The position numbers were made by a program, and so were the translations under genes. This document shows, piece by piece, positions 1-7,012 of a stretch of DNA of 25,855 bases; position 1 is the first letter of the stretch; each line of letters opens with the position of its first letter. The stretch comes from an uncultured Alcaligenaceae bacterium. GTDB taxonomy: Bacteria; Pseudomonadota; Gammaproteobacteria; Burkholderiales; Burkholderiaceae_B. The notes beneath the pieces were generated by a model that was not told the origin of the DNA, did no database searches, and was given only the letters and a program-made list of their open reading frames with translations. The DNA lies in the NCBI GenBank assembly GCA_937952975.1, contig CALFXX010000041.1, positions 1-25,855 on the forward strand, read 5' to 3'.

Positions 1-477
1 GCAATTTTTGTCGCGTATTCGGCATTTCAGATGCTGTTAGACAAAAAACCGAAGCCCTCGCGTCAGATGCCGGGGCCGGTTGGCACGGCGGCCTCGGGTG
101 GGGTGATCGGTTTTATTTCAGGCTTGGTGGGTGCGGGTGGCGGCTTTATCTCCGTTCCGTTTATGCTTTTCTGTAACGTGCCCTTGCATCAGGCAGTGGG
201 CACCTCGGCGGCCTTGGGATTTCCGATTGCGTTGGCCAATACCATTGGGTATGTGTGGTCGGGTTGGGGGATAAGCGGTTTGCCACCTACGATGGTCGGT
301 TACATTTTTTGGCCAGCGCTGATTGTGCTGGCGCTGTTCAGTGTCTTTCTTGCCCCCATTGGTGCTCGCGCGGCCCATAATCTGCCGGTTAAAACCTTGA
401 AGCGGATTTTCGCCTACCTCTTGTTTGGCTTGGCCACGTACATGGGGTTTAAGGCATATTTGGCGTTTTTTGGTTAA
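1..477 (+). CDS. TSUP-family sulfite exporter TauE/SafE permease, C-terminal part
   Basis: The frame is open to the first base of the window, so the N-terminal part lies outside and 158 residues are visible. The protein is an integral inner-membrane permease of the TauE/SafE (TSUP) family, which moves small anions or sulfur-containing organic acids. The visible part shows a glycine-rich motif (SGLVGAGGGFISVPF) that begins the second half-repeat of this family, followed by hydrophobic segments containing PLHQAVGTSAALGFPIA and ending in a helix before the stop. The first ATG in the window (base 31) is internal, since the preceding codons give the hydrophobic residues AIFVAYSAFQ, typical of the end of a transmembrane helix. 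Its stop overlaps the stop of the convergent methyltransferase in a shared TTAA. The substrate cannot be told from sequence. Confidence 0.85.
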   Translation, partial: AIFVAYSAFQMLLDKKPKPSRQMPGPVGTAASGGVIGFISGLVGAGGGFISVPFMLFCNVPLHQAVGTSAALGFPIALANTIGYVWSGWGISGLPPTMVGYIFWPALIVLALFSVFLAPIGARAAHNLPVKTLKRIFAYLLFGLATYMGFKAYLAFFG

Positions 478-1397
478 CGCGTAGGGCCCCCTCGCGTGAT
501 GGCACTCACGCTGATGCGGGTTTCGCCAGGTGTGGTGCGCAGCGTGCTGCTACGCCAGGCGTGCCCGTAGGCGACCTCAACGGTCAGGTGTAAGCGGCCG
601 TCGCCTTTACGTTGTGTCTCAAGCGCTGCCAGTAAGCGTTGGTAGCGGTCGCGCCCCAACAGGCCGGGGCGCCGTCCAATACTGGGGTTGCCGCCCAGCG
701 CTTTAACGTCTGCAAGCAGCTTCTCTGGCGTGGCGTAGGTCAGAGTCAGAACCTCTTGATCCATCACCGGATCAGCAAAGCCCTTTTCAATCAGCAAGTC
801 GCCAAAGTCGTGCATATCGACAAAGCTTGGAGTCGCCGTCTGCAGACCTGCTTGTTGCGCGGCCGTGCGTACCTCTTGCAACGTGGCAGGCCCAAAGCAT
901 GAAAAAAATACGAGTCCATTGACCTTCAGAATGCGCCCCCACTCTTGCAAAACGTCGTGCGGTGCAGCGTGCCAATGCAAGGCTAAATTCGACCAAACAA
1001 GTTCAAGTGATTCGGGTGGCAGGCTAGTGTCCGCCAGGTCAGTTTTTAGCCATTGTGTTTGAGCGGGTGCGCCACGCCATTGCGCGAGCTTTTGTCGCCA
1101 GCCAGTCAAAAAATATTTTTTTGCCTCTTGCTGCGCATAACCTAAGAGCGCCGCGGTGTGGTCTTGTCCGACGTAGCGTGCCGTGGGGTAGCGGCTATGT
1201 AACAGCGCAATTTGTTGTCCTGCGCCACAGCCAGCGTCAAGGATGTGTTCGGGCTGTAGGCGCACCAACCGAAGCCGCTCATCCATGCGCCCCGCGATCT
1301 CGCCGTATAAAAACTGTGCTGCGGATAAATCGCCCCGTCGGCCGAACTGTAAAGCGACGTGAGCGGCGTTGAGCGGGAGTGTGTTTGGGGTGGACAT
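474..1397 (-). CDS. BioC-like class I SAM-dependent methyltransferase
   Basis: This is a class I S-adenosylmethionine-dependent methyltransferase of 307 residues. Motif I is ILDAGCGAGQQ, an acidic residue follows at the end of strand 2 (VGQDHT), and the post-motif segment LELVWSNLALHWHAAPHDVLQEWGRILKVNGLVFFSCFGP resembles BioC (malonyl-ACP O-methyltransferase), which caps malonyl-ACP at the start of biotin synthesis. No other biotin gene is in the window, so the BioC role is a family-level guess. I start it at the ATG at 1397 (MSTPNTLPLNAAHV), because the 30 upstream codons of the longer frame run into the divergent comF leader and look non-coding. It is divergent from comF with about 75 bases between the two starts, and convergent with the TSUP gene. 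Similar methyltransferases sit beside comF in related genomes as I remember them. Confidence 0.8.
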   Translation of the reverse strand: MSTPNTLPLNAAHVALQFGRRGDLSAAQFLYGEIAGRMDERLRLVRLQPEHILDAGCGAGQQIALLHSRYPTARYVGQDHTAALLGYAQQEAKKYFLTGWRQKLAQWRGAPAQTQWLKTDLADTSLPPESLELVWSNLALHWHAAPHDVLQEWGRILKVNGLVFFSCFGPATLQEVRTAAQQAGLQTATPSFVDMHDFGDLLIEKGFADPVMDQEVLTLTYATPEKLLADVKALGGNPSIGRRPGLLGRDRYQRLLAALETQRKGDGRLHLTVEVAYGHAWRSSTLRTTPGETRISVSAITRGGPTR

Positions 1398-1472
1398 TAT
1401 GAGCGTAGTGGGGGCAAAGAAAGAGGCTTCGACACCAGAATGTCGGATGCGCCACAAAACAAAGGTAACAAA

Positions 1473-2309
1473 ATGTACTCTATTCAACGAAAACTTTTGC
1501 AGAGGCTTTCAGCTGCGTGTCCGTTATGCGGACTGGCTGCGCGCGGCGGGGATGTATGCGCGGGATGCACGAGCGACCTTGTTGAGTACCTAGACGCCTG
1601 CGCTCGGTGTGCGGCGTGCCTGGAGGCTCTGGTACCATCGTCCGCCTCAGGGGCGCCCTCTAACCTCTCCAAGACCGCAGCGAAGGCAGCCTTAGCAGCC
1701 CCGGCAGACGCAGGCGACTGGTCAAACAAGGCGTCTGCCACACTGTGTTGGCGCTGCCAGCGTCACCCACCAGCGCATTCGAGTCTTGTCGCCGCAATCG
1801 GGTACGCCTACCCCGGAGCGATGCTGATCAAGCGATTTAAAGAGGGGGCACGCTTGGCCTATGCGGGGCTGTTCGCGCGGCTCTTATGGGCGCGCTTGCA
1901 AGCTCGTGCCGCTGGTGACCCGCAGCACGCGCAATTGAGCGCGCTCGTGCCTATTCCGTCTAGCCAAAGCGCGCTTAGGCGTCGCGGTTTTAACCCCGCG
2001 GGCGAACTGGCCCGTGAGCTTGCAAGAATCAGTGGGTATCCTTTGCAGCACAACTGGTTGAGGCGTACCCGAGAAACCAGCACACAGAAGACGCTTGACG
2101 CACGGGCGCGCCGTAACAGTGTCCAAGGCCTATACGTATGCGCAAGCGCTTTACCGCGCGTATGGATCGGTGTCGTTGACGACGTTGTCACGACTGGCAG
2201 CACGATGGATACGGCCGCCCGCGCGTTGTTGAGTGCGGGCGCCGCAGGGGTGATCGGCCTTGCAGCCGCTCATACGCCGCGCACGTGGCAAAATGATGCC
2301 TATGATTGA
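1473..2309 (+). CDS. comF: ComF-family amidophosphoribosyltransferase-like protein
   Basis: ComF proteins are needed for DNA uptake in naturally transformable bacteria and occur widely elsewhere. They join an N-terminal zinc-ribbon region to a phosphoribosyltransferase fold. Here the N-terminus has cysteine pairs (CPLC at 16-19, CAGC at 29-32, CARCAAC at 43-49, then CWRC), and the C-terminus has the PRPP-binding loop IGVVDDVVTTGST. Between the cysteine pairs lies an alanine- and serine-rich insert of about 40 residues, making the protein (278 aa) longer than the usual 230-250. I chose the ATG at 1473, preceded by AAAGGT, over in-frame starts at 1359 and 1440. The 3' end overlaps trmL by 8 to 17 bases, so the two are probably cotranscribed. 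Whether this organism is competent cannot be judged from here. Confidence 0.88.
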   Translation: MYSIQRKLLQRLSAACPLCGLAARGGDVCAGCTSDLVEYLDACARCAACLEALVPSSASGAPSNLSKTAAKAALAAPADAGDWSNKASATLCWRCQRHPPAHSSLVAAIGYAYPGAMLIKRFKEGARLAYAGLFARLLWARLQARAAGDPQHAQLSALVPIPSSQSALRRRGFNPAGELARELARISGYPLQHNWLRRTRETSTQKTLDARARRNSVQGLYVCASALPRVWIGVVDDVVTTGSTMDTAARALLSAGAAGVIGLAAAHTPRTWQNDAYD

Positions 2310-2772
2310 TGTCATCCTTGTACAGCCTGAAATCCCGCCCAATACGGGCAACGTCATTCGCTTGTGCGCCAACACGGGCGCGCGTCTGCATTTGGTGCGA
2401 CCGCTCGGGTTTGAGATTGATGACAAGCGTTTGAAGCGCGCAGGTCTTGATTATCACGAGTGGCAGCCCGTACAGGTGCACGACTCCCTTGCCTTGGCGA
2501 TTGCCGCGACTGGGGCGCCCCGCGAGCGGGTCTTTGCGATTACAACAAAAGCAACCCAACTGGTCGGACAAATCGCGCTGCAGGCTGATGACGTTTTTGT
2601 GTTTGGTTGTGAAACCGCGGGCCTCACGCCCGAGCAGCGGGCGTTATTTCAACCCGAGCAAACAGTCCGTCTACCGATGTTGCCCGCGCAACGTAGTTTG
2701 AACCTCTCTAACGCAGTCGCAATTGTTGTGTTCGAGGCGTGGCGTCAACAGGGCTATGTCGGTGGCGTGTAG
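2293..2772 (+). CDS. trmL: tRNA (cytidine(34)-2'-O)-methyltransferase TrmL
   Basis: TrmL is a small SPOUT-fold enzyme that 2'-O-methylates the wobble nucleotide of certain leucine tRNAs in the cytoplasm, using S-adenosylmethionine. The sequence carries the N-terminal motif QPEIPPNTGNVIRLCANTGA, then FVFGCETAGLTPE, and the C-terminal knot motif RLPMLPAQRSLNLSNAVA, which forms the cofactor pocket. Length (159 aa from this ATG) fits the family (about 157). ATG codons at 2293, 2296 and 2302 are all possible; the one at 2302 aligns best with the E. coli N-terminus as I remember it, but none has a clear ribosome-binding site. The start lies inside the end of comF, consistent with translational coupling. 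Confidence 0.93.
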   Translation: MMPMIDVILVQPEIPPNTGNVIRLCANTGARLHLVRPLGFEIDDKRLKRAGLDYHEWQPVQVHDSLALAIAATGAPRERVFAITTKATQLVGQIALQADDVFVFGCETAGLTPEQRALFQPEQTVRLPMLPAQRSLNLSNAVAIVVFEAWRQQGYVGGV

Positions 2773-2851
2773 AGCAAGCTCGGCAGTTCAACTCCAGCTT
2801 CGCAACGTCGCAAAAACAATAGTCGCCTGGGTAATTAAAGGGGCGAGTTGC

Positions 2852-3814
2852 TTAATCTAACGATAAATTTAAACGCGACATCACTTCATCCCAACGCTTT
2901 TTTTCAGTCTGCATCAGCACCCGCAGAACTTGCGCGTTTGAACCGACCACTGAAAAATACTGCGAGGAAAATTTTTCTTGAATGTGTGGGGCGGTCATCA
3001 TCTCAGCCAGGATCTGCTGCAGCTTAAGCAAAATTGCGGGGTCTGTACCCGCAGGTGCCAGCATTGCATGCCACGAAATCGCTTCAAAGCCCTTAAAGCC
3101 CTGCGCAGCTAAGGGAGAGACTCCGGGCAATGAGGCCGAGGCGTCTAGGCTGGTCACTCCAAGCACCTTGAGCTTGCCCTCTTTTGCCTGGGGCATCGCA
3201 ATGGCGGGCACCATAAAGCTCGCTTGAATGTCGCCCGCTAGCATCGCGGTCGTAATCTGCGGAAAGCTCGCGTAAGGCACATGCAGTAGATCGATGCCGG
3301 CCTGCTGTTTAAATAGCTCCATTGCCAAATGCGCTGCGCTGCCTGCACCAACCGAGCCGTAGTTCAAGGCAGCGCGTTGCGCTTTTGCTAGCTTCACAAA
3401 GTCTGCCGCCGTGTCAACCTGAAGCGTTGTGCTCACCGCTAAAACGTTGGGGCTTGTGGCGATCAAACTAATCGGCGCAAGGTCTGTTTTGGGGTCATAT
3501 CCTAAAGTCTTTTGGTAAAGCGTAGGCGCAGTCACTAACGGACCATTGATGGTGTACAGCAGGGTGTAGCCGTCATTGGGGGCCCGGGCAACGAGTCGTG
3601 TACCCCAATTTCCGCCCGCGCCTGGTTTGTTTTCGACCACGACGGTTTGGTTGAGGGCTTTGCCCAGGGGGTCGGCGACCTGGCGCGCCAGCAGGTCGGG
3701 TGACGACCCGGCTGGAAACGGTACGATTAAATGAAGCGGTCGATCCGCAGGCCAGGCGGCCCAGGCGTGAGGTGCAAGCAGCGCGATCAATAAGAACAAG
3801 AAGCGAAGTGGCAT
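2852..3814 (-). CDS. Bug-family tripartite tricarboxylate transporter substrate-binding protein
   Basis: This is a periplasmic solute-binding protein of the Bug (TctC) family, very numerous in Alcaligenaceae and Comamonadaceae, usually binding carboxylates for TTT-type transporters. The 320-residue protein starts with a signal peptide (MPLRFLFLLIALLAPHAWA) and then follows the family pattern: LIVPFPAGSSPDLLARQVADPL, VVENKPGAGGNWGTRLVA and PNDGYTLLYT. No membrane subunits (TctA/TctB) are nearby, so it is an orphan, as most Bug proteins are. Its ATG directly follows the gpsA stop (TAAATG), so it is probably translated with gpsA, although no metabolic link between the two is obvious. The ligand is unknown. 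Confidence 0.9.
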   Translation of the reverse strand: MPLRFLFLLIALLAPHAWAAWPADRPLHLIVPFPAGSSPDLLARQVADPLGKALNQTVVVENKPGAGGNWGTRLVARAPNDGYTLLYTINGPLVTAPTLYQKTLGYDPKTDLAPISLIATSPNVLAVSTTLQVDTAADFVKLAKAQRAALNYGSVGAGSAAHLAMELFKQQAGIDLLHVPYASFPQITTAMLAGDIQASFMVPAIAMPQAKEGKLKVLGVTSLDASASLPGVSPLAAQGFKGFEAISWHAMLAPAGTDPAILLKLQQILAEMMTAPHIQEKFSSQYFSVVGSNAQVLRVLMQTEKKRWDEVMSRLNLSLD

Positions 3815-4861
3815 TTATTCGGTGGTCGCAACACGCGACAAAAGACGGGTAACGGCATCTAAGGGTTTGACGCCTTCAAATAAAACGTTGCAAACGGCTT
3901 CGGTGATTGGCATGTCGATTTGTAAGCTTCGCGCCCGCTCACGTACGGCACGCGCGCAACGTGCGCCCTCAGCGGTGAGTCCCGACGCAAGCAAGGAGTC
4001 AAGTGTTTGACCCTGGCCAATTGCTAGCCCAACTTGTCGGTTACGCGAGAGGTCTCCGGTTGCAGTTAAGACCAGATCACCTAAGCCTGTGAGCCCCGAA
4101 AAGGTTGCCGCTTTTGCGCCAAGGGCTTCCCCGAAGCGGGTCATTTCGGCGAGGCCGCGCGTAATTAATGCCGCGCGCGCATTGGTGCCTAAGCCTAAGC
4201 CATCGCCTACGCCGCAGGCAATCGCCATGATGTTTTTGAGCGCACCGCCTACTTCGACGCCCAAGACGTCGTTGCTGGCGTACACGCGAATATTGCCGCC
4301 GTGTAGCGCTTGAATGGCGGCTTGGCGCAAAGCGGTGCTTGCGCTTGCGATCGTGAGGGCAACCGGGAGCCCTTGCGCGACCTCGAGCGCGAAGGATGGC
4401 CCAGAGAGCACCCCCGTGGGAACAGCGCTAAGCGGCTTGAGCGCAGACAAGGCTACCTCGCTGGGCAATTGGCCGCTGTCGGCCTCAAGCCCTTTGCAGG
4501 TGTAAATGATGCCCGCGAGCCGACTCGGTGTTTGCGCTAGTTGCTCGGCCAGTTGCACGCACAAGGCCCGCAACCCCGCAAGCGGCACGCCCAAAATGAG
4601 CAAACCCTGCGCGCTGCCACGTTGAGCGTGCGCAAGGGCCTGCTGCAAGTTCGCCGTGCACACTAACGCTTCGGGCAGTTGGATCGCAGGAAGGTAGCCC
4701 GCATTGAGGTGTTGCGTGTGAATCGTGTGCGCGAGTTCGGCGTCACGTGCCCACAGTACGGTGGGTGCATGCCTGGTTGCCGCGCAGGCCAGGGCTGTTC
4801 CCCAGGCCCCTGCGCCCAGCACCGCAACGTGCTGTTGCACCGAGGCCTCAGGCGTCGACAT
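3815..4861 (-). CDS. gpsA: Glycerol-3-phosphate dehydrogenase [NAD(P)+]
   Basis: GpsA reduces dihydroxyacetone phosphate to sn-glycerol 3-phosphate in the cytoplasm, supplying the backbone of phospholipids. The Rossmann motif VAVLGAGAWGTALA is at the N-terminus, followed by GVPLAGLRAL, IIYTCKGLE, LSGPSFALEVAQGLP, the catalytic-domain segment VGGALKNIMAIACGVGDGLGLGTNARAALITRGLAEM, and TFSGLTGLGDLVLT. I start at the ATG at 4861 (348 aa); a TTG at 4882 would add seven residues and lies just one base after the secB stop. It is downstream of secB on the same strand, an arrangement common in proteobacteria, and upstream of the Bug gene. Confidence 0.95.
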   Translation of the reverse strand: MSTPEASVQQHVAVLGAGAWGTALACAATRHAPTVLWARDAELAHTIHTQHLNAGYLPAIQLPEALVCTANLQQALAHAQRGSAQGLLILGVPLAGLRALCVQLAEQLAQTPSRLAGIIYTCKGLEADSGQLPSEVALSALKPLSAVPTGVLSGPSFALEVAQGLPVALTIASASTALRQAAIQALHGGNIRVYASNDVLGVEVGGALKNIMAIACGVGDGLGLGTNARAALITRGLAEMTRFGEALGAKAATFSGLTGLGDLVLTATGDLSRNRQVGLAIGQGQTLDSLLASGLTAEGARCARAVRERARSLQIDMPITEAVCNVLFEGVKPLDAVTRLLSRVATTE

Positions 4862-4883
4862 AGACGGGGTGGGGCTGCGCAAA

Positions 4884-5411
4884 CTACTGGCGAGTCATGC
4901 CGGGAGGCAAGATTAGGCCAGAGTCGCTACCATTAGACGCCGGAGCTGCTTGTGCTGCTTCTGCCATCCGCTGTTCAAACAGCGCTTGAAAGTTGACTTC
5001 GGCCAGGTGCAGCGGTGGCAAGGAAGTGCGCGTGATCGCATCGGCAATGTTTGCTCGCAGGTAGGGGTAGAGCATCGTCGGGCACACAATGCCCATCAGC
5101 GGATCAAGCTGCTCTGCGGGTACGTTTGCAATTTCAAAGACCCCACCCTGCGTGGCTTCGACGAGGTATAGAACTTTATCGCCGATACGCGTTGTGACTG
5201 TGACCGTGATCGTCGACTCAAAGACGGTGTCGGCGAGCGCTTGTCCGCCAACATTGATCGCGACCTCAACCTTTGGCCCCTCTTGTTCAAGGAAAATATT
5301 TGGTGCATTGGGCATCTCAAGCGATAAGTCTTTGAGGTACACACGCTGCATGTTGAAAACAGGAGCGTTTGGATTTTGTGCTTGATCGGCTTGAGCGTTT
5401 TGGTCAGACAT
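4884..5411 (-). CDS. secB: Protein-export chaperone SecB
   Basis: SecB is a cytoplasmic tetrameric chaperone that keeps precursor proteins unfolded and delivers them to SecA for export. Recognisable segments are FNMQRVYLKDLSLEMPNAPNIF, a beta-rich middle (VFESTITVTVTTRIGDKVLYLVEATQGGVFEI), and CPTMLYPYLRANIADAITRTSLPPLHLAEVNF, the best-conserved block of the family. At 175 residues it is slightly longer than E. coli SecB (155), with an Asn/Gln-rich N-terminus and an acidic, Ser/Ala-rich tail ending in LILPPGMTRQ. A purine-rich AGAGAG lies six bases before the ATG. The order rhodanese-grxC-secB-gpsA is well known in proteobacteria. Confidence 0.97.
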   Translation of the reverse strand: MSDQNAQADQAQNPNAPVFNMQRVYLKDLSLEMPNAPNIFLEQEGPKVEVAINVGGQALADTVFESTITVTVTTRIGDKVLYLVEATQGGVFEIANVPAEQLDPLMGIVCPTMLYPYLRANIADAITRTSLPPLHLAEVNFQALFEQRMAEAAQAAPASNGSDSGLILPPGMTRQ

Positions 5412-5462
5412 AGGTGACTCTCTAAAAACAGAAGGGGGGTGAAGTAATGAGGCGACGTTGAG

Positions 5463-5720
5463 TTAGCCGTTCAGCAGGGGCATCAGCTTGCCTTCGCGGT
5501 CAAGCGCTGACAAGTCGTCAAAGCCGCCCACGTGGGTGTCACCGATGTAAATTTGTGGCACGGTACGTCGACCCGTGCGCTCCATCATGAGGGTGCGCTG
5601 TTCAGTATCGACATCGATCCGAATTTTTTCGATTTCGGTGACGCCACGTTGGGTTAACAACATCTCGGCACGCGAGCAATAGGGGCAATAGCCAGTGGTG
5701 TACATCACAACTTTAGGCAT
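5463..5720 (-). CDS. grxC: Glutaredoxin 3 (GrxC)
   Basis: This is a dithiol glutaredoxin of 85 residues that reduces disulfides and mixed glutathione disulfides in the cytoplasm. The active site CPYC is at residues 12-15 after MPKVVMYTTGY; the cis-proline motif TVPQIYIGDTHVGGFDDL, which binds glutathione, follows. The start is well supported: GGAG sits seven bases before the ATG, inside the last codons of the upstream rhodanese gene, whose TGA is two bases from this ATG. The two genes are therefore almost certainly coupled. secB follows after about 50 bases. Confidence 0.96.
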   Translation of the reverse strand: MPKVVMYTTGYCPYCSRAEMLLTQRGVTEIEKIRIDVDTEQRTLMMERTGRRTVPQIYIGDTHVGGFDDLSALDREGKLMPLLNG

Positions 5721-5722
5721 GG

Positions 5723-6145
5723 TCAGGCTCCAGTTTTATTGGCAGTAACAGGCAGTCCGGCGGTCATCCAGGCTTTTAGGCCGCCATCGAGGGTGACAAC
5801 TTCAGTAAACCCTAGCTTGCGTAAGCGCGTGGCTGCGCCGATCGCGCTACGGCCGATATCGCAGATCACAATGATGGGTTTGTTTTTGGGTAGGGCGCCG
5901 GCTTTTTTCTCGAGGTCGCTTAAGGGAAGGCTGCGAGCTTGCGGCACGTGACCAGCGTTAAAGGCCTCAGCGGGACGAATATCCACTAACACCGCATGCT
6001 GATGATTCATCATTTGTACGGCTTCGGTGCTTGAAATTGCCCCGCCGGCGCGGCTGCGCAGGATCATCGGCCAAGCAAGTGCCAGCCCAGAAGTGAGCGC
6101 AACAGCTAGCAAAAGCAGGTTGTTTTGATTAAAGAAAAAATCCAC
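5723..6145 (-). CDS. Membrane-anchored rhodanese-like protein (YibN-like)
   Basis: This protein has one N-terminal membrane helix (about residues 8-28) and a single rhodanese domain, as in E. coli YibN, which also lies beside grxC-secB-gpsA. Rhodaneses move sulfane sulfur through a persulfide on a loop cysteine. The domain shows VLVDIRPAEAFNAGHVPQARSLPL and the active loop ICDIGRSAIGAATRLRKLGF with the candidate nucleophile at about Cys95. The loop reads CDIGRSA, so the arginine is one position earlier than in the classical CxxGxR pattern; YibN-type loops are variable, so this does not exclude activity. The start is a GTG at 6145. The leader up to the divergent gpmA is about 110 bases. The substrate is unknown. 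Confidence 0.85.
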   Translation of the reverse strand: MDFFFNQNNLLLLAVALTSGLALAWPMILRSRAGGAISSTEAVQMMNHQHAVLVDIRPAEAFNAGHVPQARSLPLSDLEKKAGALPKNKPIIVICDIGRSAIGAATRLRKLGFTEVVTLDGGLKAWMTAGLPVTANKTGA

Positions 6146-6206
6146 GGTGTATCCAAATAAGTACGGTTAACCCCTAAATTATCGGGGAGGGTGGGCGTGA
6201 CGCGCC

Positions 6207-6219
6207 AGACAATTATAAA
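6207..6219. promoter_or_regulatory. Possible -10 region in the rhodanese/gpmA divergent spacer
   Basis: The AT-rich core at 6212-6217 reads TATAAT on the minus strand and offers TATAAA at 6214-6219 on the plus strand. It could serve as a -10 element for either the grxC-secB operon or gpmA. I see no good -35 hexamer at the right distance on either strand, so this is only a candidate. Confidence 0.3.
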
Positions 6220-6255
6220 ATGGTGTCTTCCTTCACACTTTAACCTGTGTCAGCC

Positions 6256-7008
6256 ATGTATAAATTAGTCTTAATGCGTCACGGCGAAAGCCAATGGAAT
6301 CTCGAAAATCGTTTCACCGGCTGGACCGATGTCGATTTAACTGAGGCGGGTCGCGAGCAAGCCCGCAAAGCGGGCGAATTACTGAAAGAAAAAGGGTTCG
6401 GCTTCGATCTGGCGTATACCTCGGTGCTGACGCGTGCGATTCGTACGCTGTGGTTGGCGTTAGATGCGATGGGCACGATGTACGTGCCTGTGCACAACAG
6501 CTGGCGCCTGAACGAAAGGCATTATGGTGATCTGCAAGGGCTCAATAAAGCCGAAATGGCGGCGCAATACGGCGATGAGCAAGTGTTAATTTGGCGTCGT
6601 GCCTATGCGATCGCGCCCAATCCAATCGCCTTAGACGATCAGCGTCACCCGCGCTTTGACCCACGCTATAGCAAGCTGACCCCTGAGCAATTACCTGCAA
6701 CCGAGTGTTTGAAAGACACGGTGGCACGCGTTTTACCCTTTTGGAGCGAAAGCATCGCCCCGGCCATTCGCGCCGGTCGACGGGTGCTTGTCGCCGCCCA
6801 CGGTAACAGCCTGCGCGCGTTGATTAAGCACCTTGATGGCGTGTCAGATGACGACATTGTGCACCTCAATATTCCGACCGGGCAGCCGCTGGTTTACGAA
6901 CTCGATCAAGATTTAAAGCCGATTCGGCATTACTACTTGGGGGATCCAGCTGAAATTGCGGCAGCGATGGCAGCCGTTGCGGCGCAAGGTAAGGCAAAAA
7001 AGGATTAA
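6256..7008 (+). CDS. gpmA: 2,3-bisphosphoglycerate-dependent phosphoglycerate mutase
   Basis: GpmA interconverts 3-phosphoglycerate and 2-phosphoglycerate in glycolysis and gluconeogenesis. The 250-residue protein shows the histidine-phosphatase signature LMRHGESQWN with the phosphorylated histidine at position 9, the family block ENRFTGWTDVDLTEAG, LNERHYGDLQGLNKAEMAAQYG, and the second histidine in VLVAAHGNSLRALIKHLDG. Length matches the bacterial enzyme (about 250). I start at the ATG at 6256, which gives the usual MYKLVL N-terminus; a GTG nine bases upstream is less likely. It begins a plus-strand run continuing through envC, ctpA and a MoeB/ThiF gene, with only four bases between its stop and the envC ATG. 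Confidence 0.97.
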   Translation: MYKLVLMRHGESQWNLENRFTGWTDVDLTEAGREQARKAGELLKEKGFGFDLAYTSVLTRAIRTLWLALDAMGTMYVPVHNSWRLNERHYGDLQGLNKAEMAAQYGDEQVLIWRRAYAIAPNPIALDDQRHPRFDPRYSKLTPEQLPATECLKDTVARVLPFWSESIAPAIRAGRRVLVAAHGNSLRALIKHLDGVSDDDIVHLNIPTGQPLVYELDQDLKPIRHYYLGDPAEIAAAMAAVAAQGKAKKD

Positions 7009-7012
7009 ACCC

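Noticed and set aside
2773..2851. Imperfect inverted repeat GCAACGTCGC ... GCGAGTTGC between trmL and the Bug gene
   Set aside because: It needs a bulge and a loop of about 30 bases, and has no T-run. It is compatible with chance.
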